Assembly: GCA_963628765.1 (NCBI GenBank)
Contig: CAVGFV010000027.1
Coordinates: forward strand, 1-5,976
From: Succinimonas sp963628765
GTDB lineage: Bacteria > Pseudomonadota > Gammaproteobacteria > Enterobacterales > Succinivibrionaceae
Reading direction: 5' to 3'
Length of the DNA: 5,976 bases
Below the pieces are notes generated by a model that worked only from the letters and a program-made list of their open reading frames with translations, was not told the DNA's origin and searched no databases. Positions 5,801 through 5,976 of this stretch are shown here, piece after piece; the first letter of the stretch is position 1; each line of letters begins with the position of its first letter. The translations under genes were made by a program, and so were the position numbers.

Positions 5801-5878
5801 ACTCAGAAATTAGGTATTTTCGGAGCAAAGATAAATATTTTGAAAAGTACTGTGAAATTTCCAATTACTAATCTGAGT
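5801..5878. repeat. Imperfect long inverted repeat of unknown role
   Basis: ACTCAGAaaTTAG (5801-5813) pairs with CTAATCTGAGT (5868-5878): 11 bp with a 2-nt bulge, enclosing 54 nt. The interior can form a further TTTTC/GAAAA pairing (near 5817-5821 and 5842-5846). TTTATATTTG follows on the plus strand. The outline suggests a structured RNA or a small mobile repeat (MITE-like), but no gene or target-site duplication supports either. Confidence 0.4.
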
Positions 5879-5890
5879 TTTATATTTGTT

Positions 5891-5920
5891 TGTACTAAAA
5901 ACAGCTTTGATGTACTAAAA
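5891..5920. repeat. 10-bp direct repeat at 20-bp period
   Basis: TGTACTAAAA occurs at 5891-5900 and again at 5911-5920, exactly 20 bp apart, so both copies lie on one face of the helix. The similarity continues weakly (ACAGC against GCCGC). Spacing of two helical turns is typical of paired protein-binding sites. It lies near the right edge and may belong to a gene beyond the window. Confidence 0.45.
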
Positions 5921-5976
5921 GCCGCATAAAATCAAGCAAAATCGGCACTATAGTAGTTGATTTCCTTTCCTATACT

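Noticed and set aside
1..5976. Search for a mobile element, CRISPR array, toxin-antitoxin pair or defence system
   Set aside because: No transposase, integrase, regularly spaced repeat array, nuclease or paired small ORFs were seen. All larger genes are ordinary metabolic, transport or repair genes with similar base composition.

Overview
The window is AT-rich (roughly one third G+C by eye) bacterial chromosomal DNA with ordinary housekeeping-type genes and short, signal-rich intergenic gaps. The RecN sequence has a proteobacterial look, especially the TASGGE signature, the FDEIDTGISG Walker B and the THLPQVAA motif. The base composition, a pyridoxamine kinase of the type common in gut Firmicutes and a glutaredoxin-related protein fit a host-associated, possibly anaerobic, low-GC gammaproteobacterium. 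A Succinivibrionaceae-like organism is a guess from style, not a demonstrated assignment.

Layout. Positions 1-618 (+) hold the 3' two thirds of an aldo/keto reductase gene cut by the window edge. It converges on recN (802-2508, -), with a strong 14-bp stem terminator between them. Upstream of recN on the same strand lie an EamA/DMT-family permease (2610-3542, -) and a small glutaredoxin-related thioredoxin-fold protein (3710-4033, -). Each of these three minus-strand genes seems to be its own unit: there is a terminator between the glutaredoxin gene and the permease, and there are recognisable promoter elements in front of the permease and of recN. A gap of about 410 bp without genes (4034-4445) separates them from two plus-strand genes: a 78-aa conserved-looking protein of unknown function (4446-4682) and a pyridoxamine/pyridoxal kinase (4879-5703), which ends in a strong intrinsic terminator. 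The last 270 bp hold no gene but carry an imperfect long inverted repeat and a 10-bp direct repeat spaced exactly 20 bp apart.

How they work together. I see no shared pathway: DNA repair (RecN), vitamin B6 salvage, solute export or import, thiol redox and carbonyl reduction are unrelated tasks. I found no transposase, integrase, phage gene, CRISPR array, tRNA or rRNA, and no sign of a defence or biosynthetic system. The points most worth a second look are regulatory: a possible switchable RNA leader before the 78-aa gene, a hairpin with a short U-tract in the leader of the kinase, a recN promoter that lacks a standard LexA box but has a different palindrome, and the paired repeats at the right edge. 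The 5' end of the aldo/keto reductase fragment does not look like its family and may mark a damaged gene.
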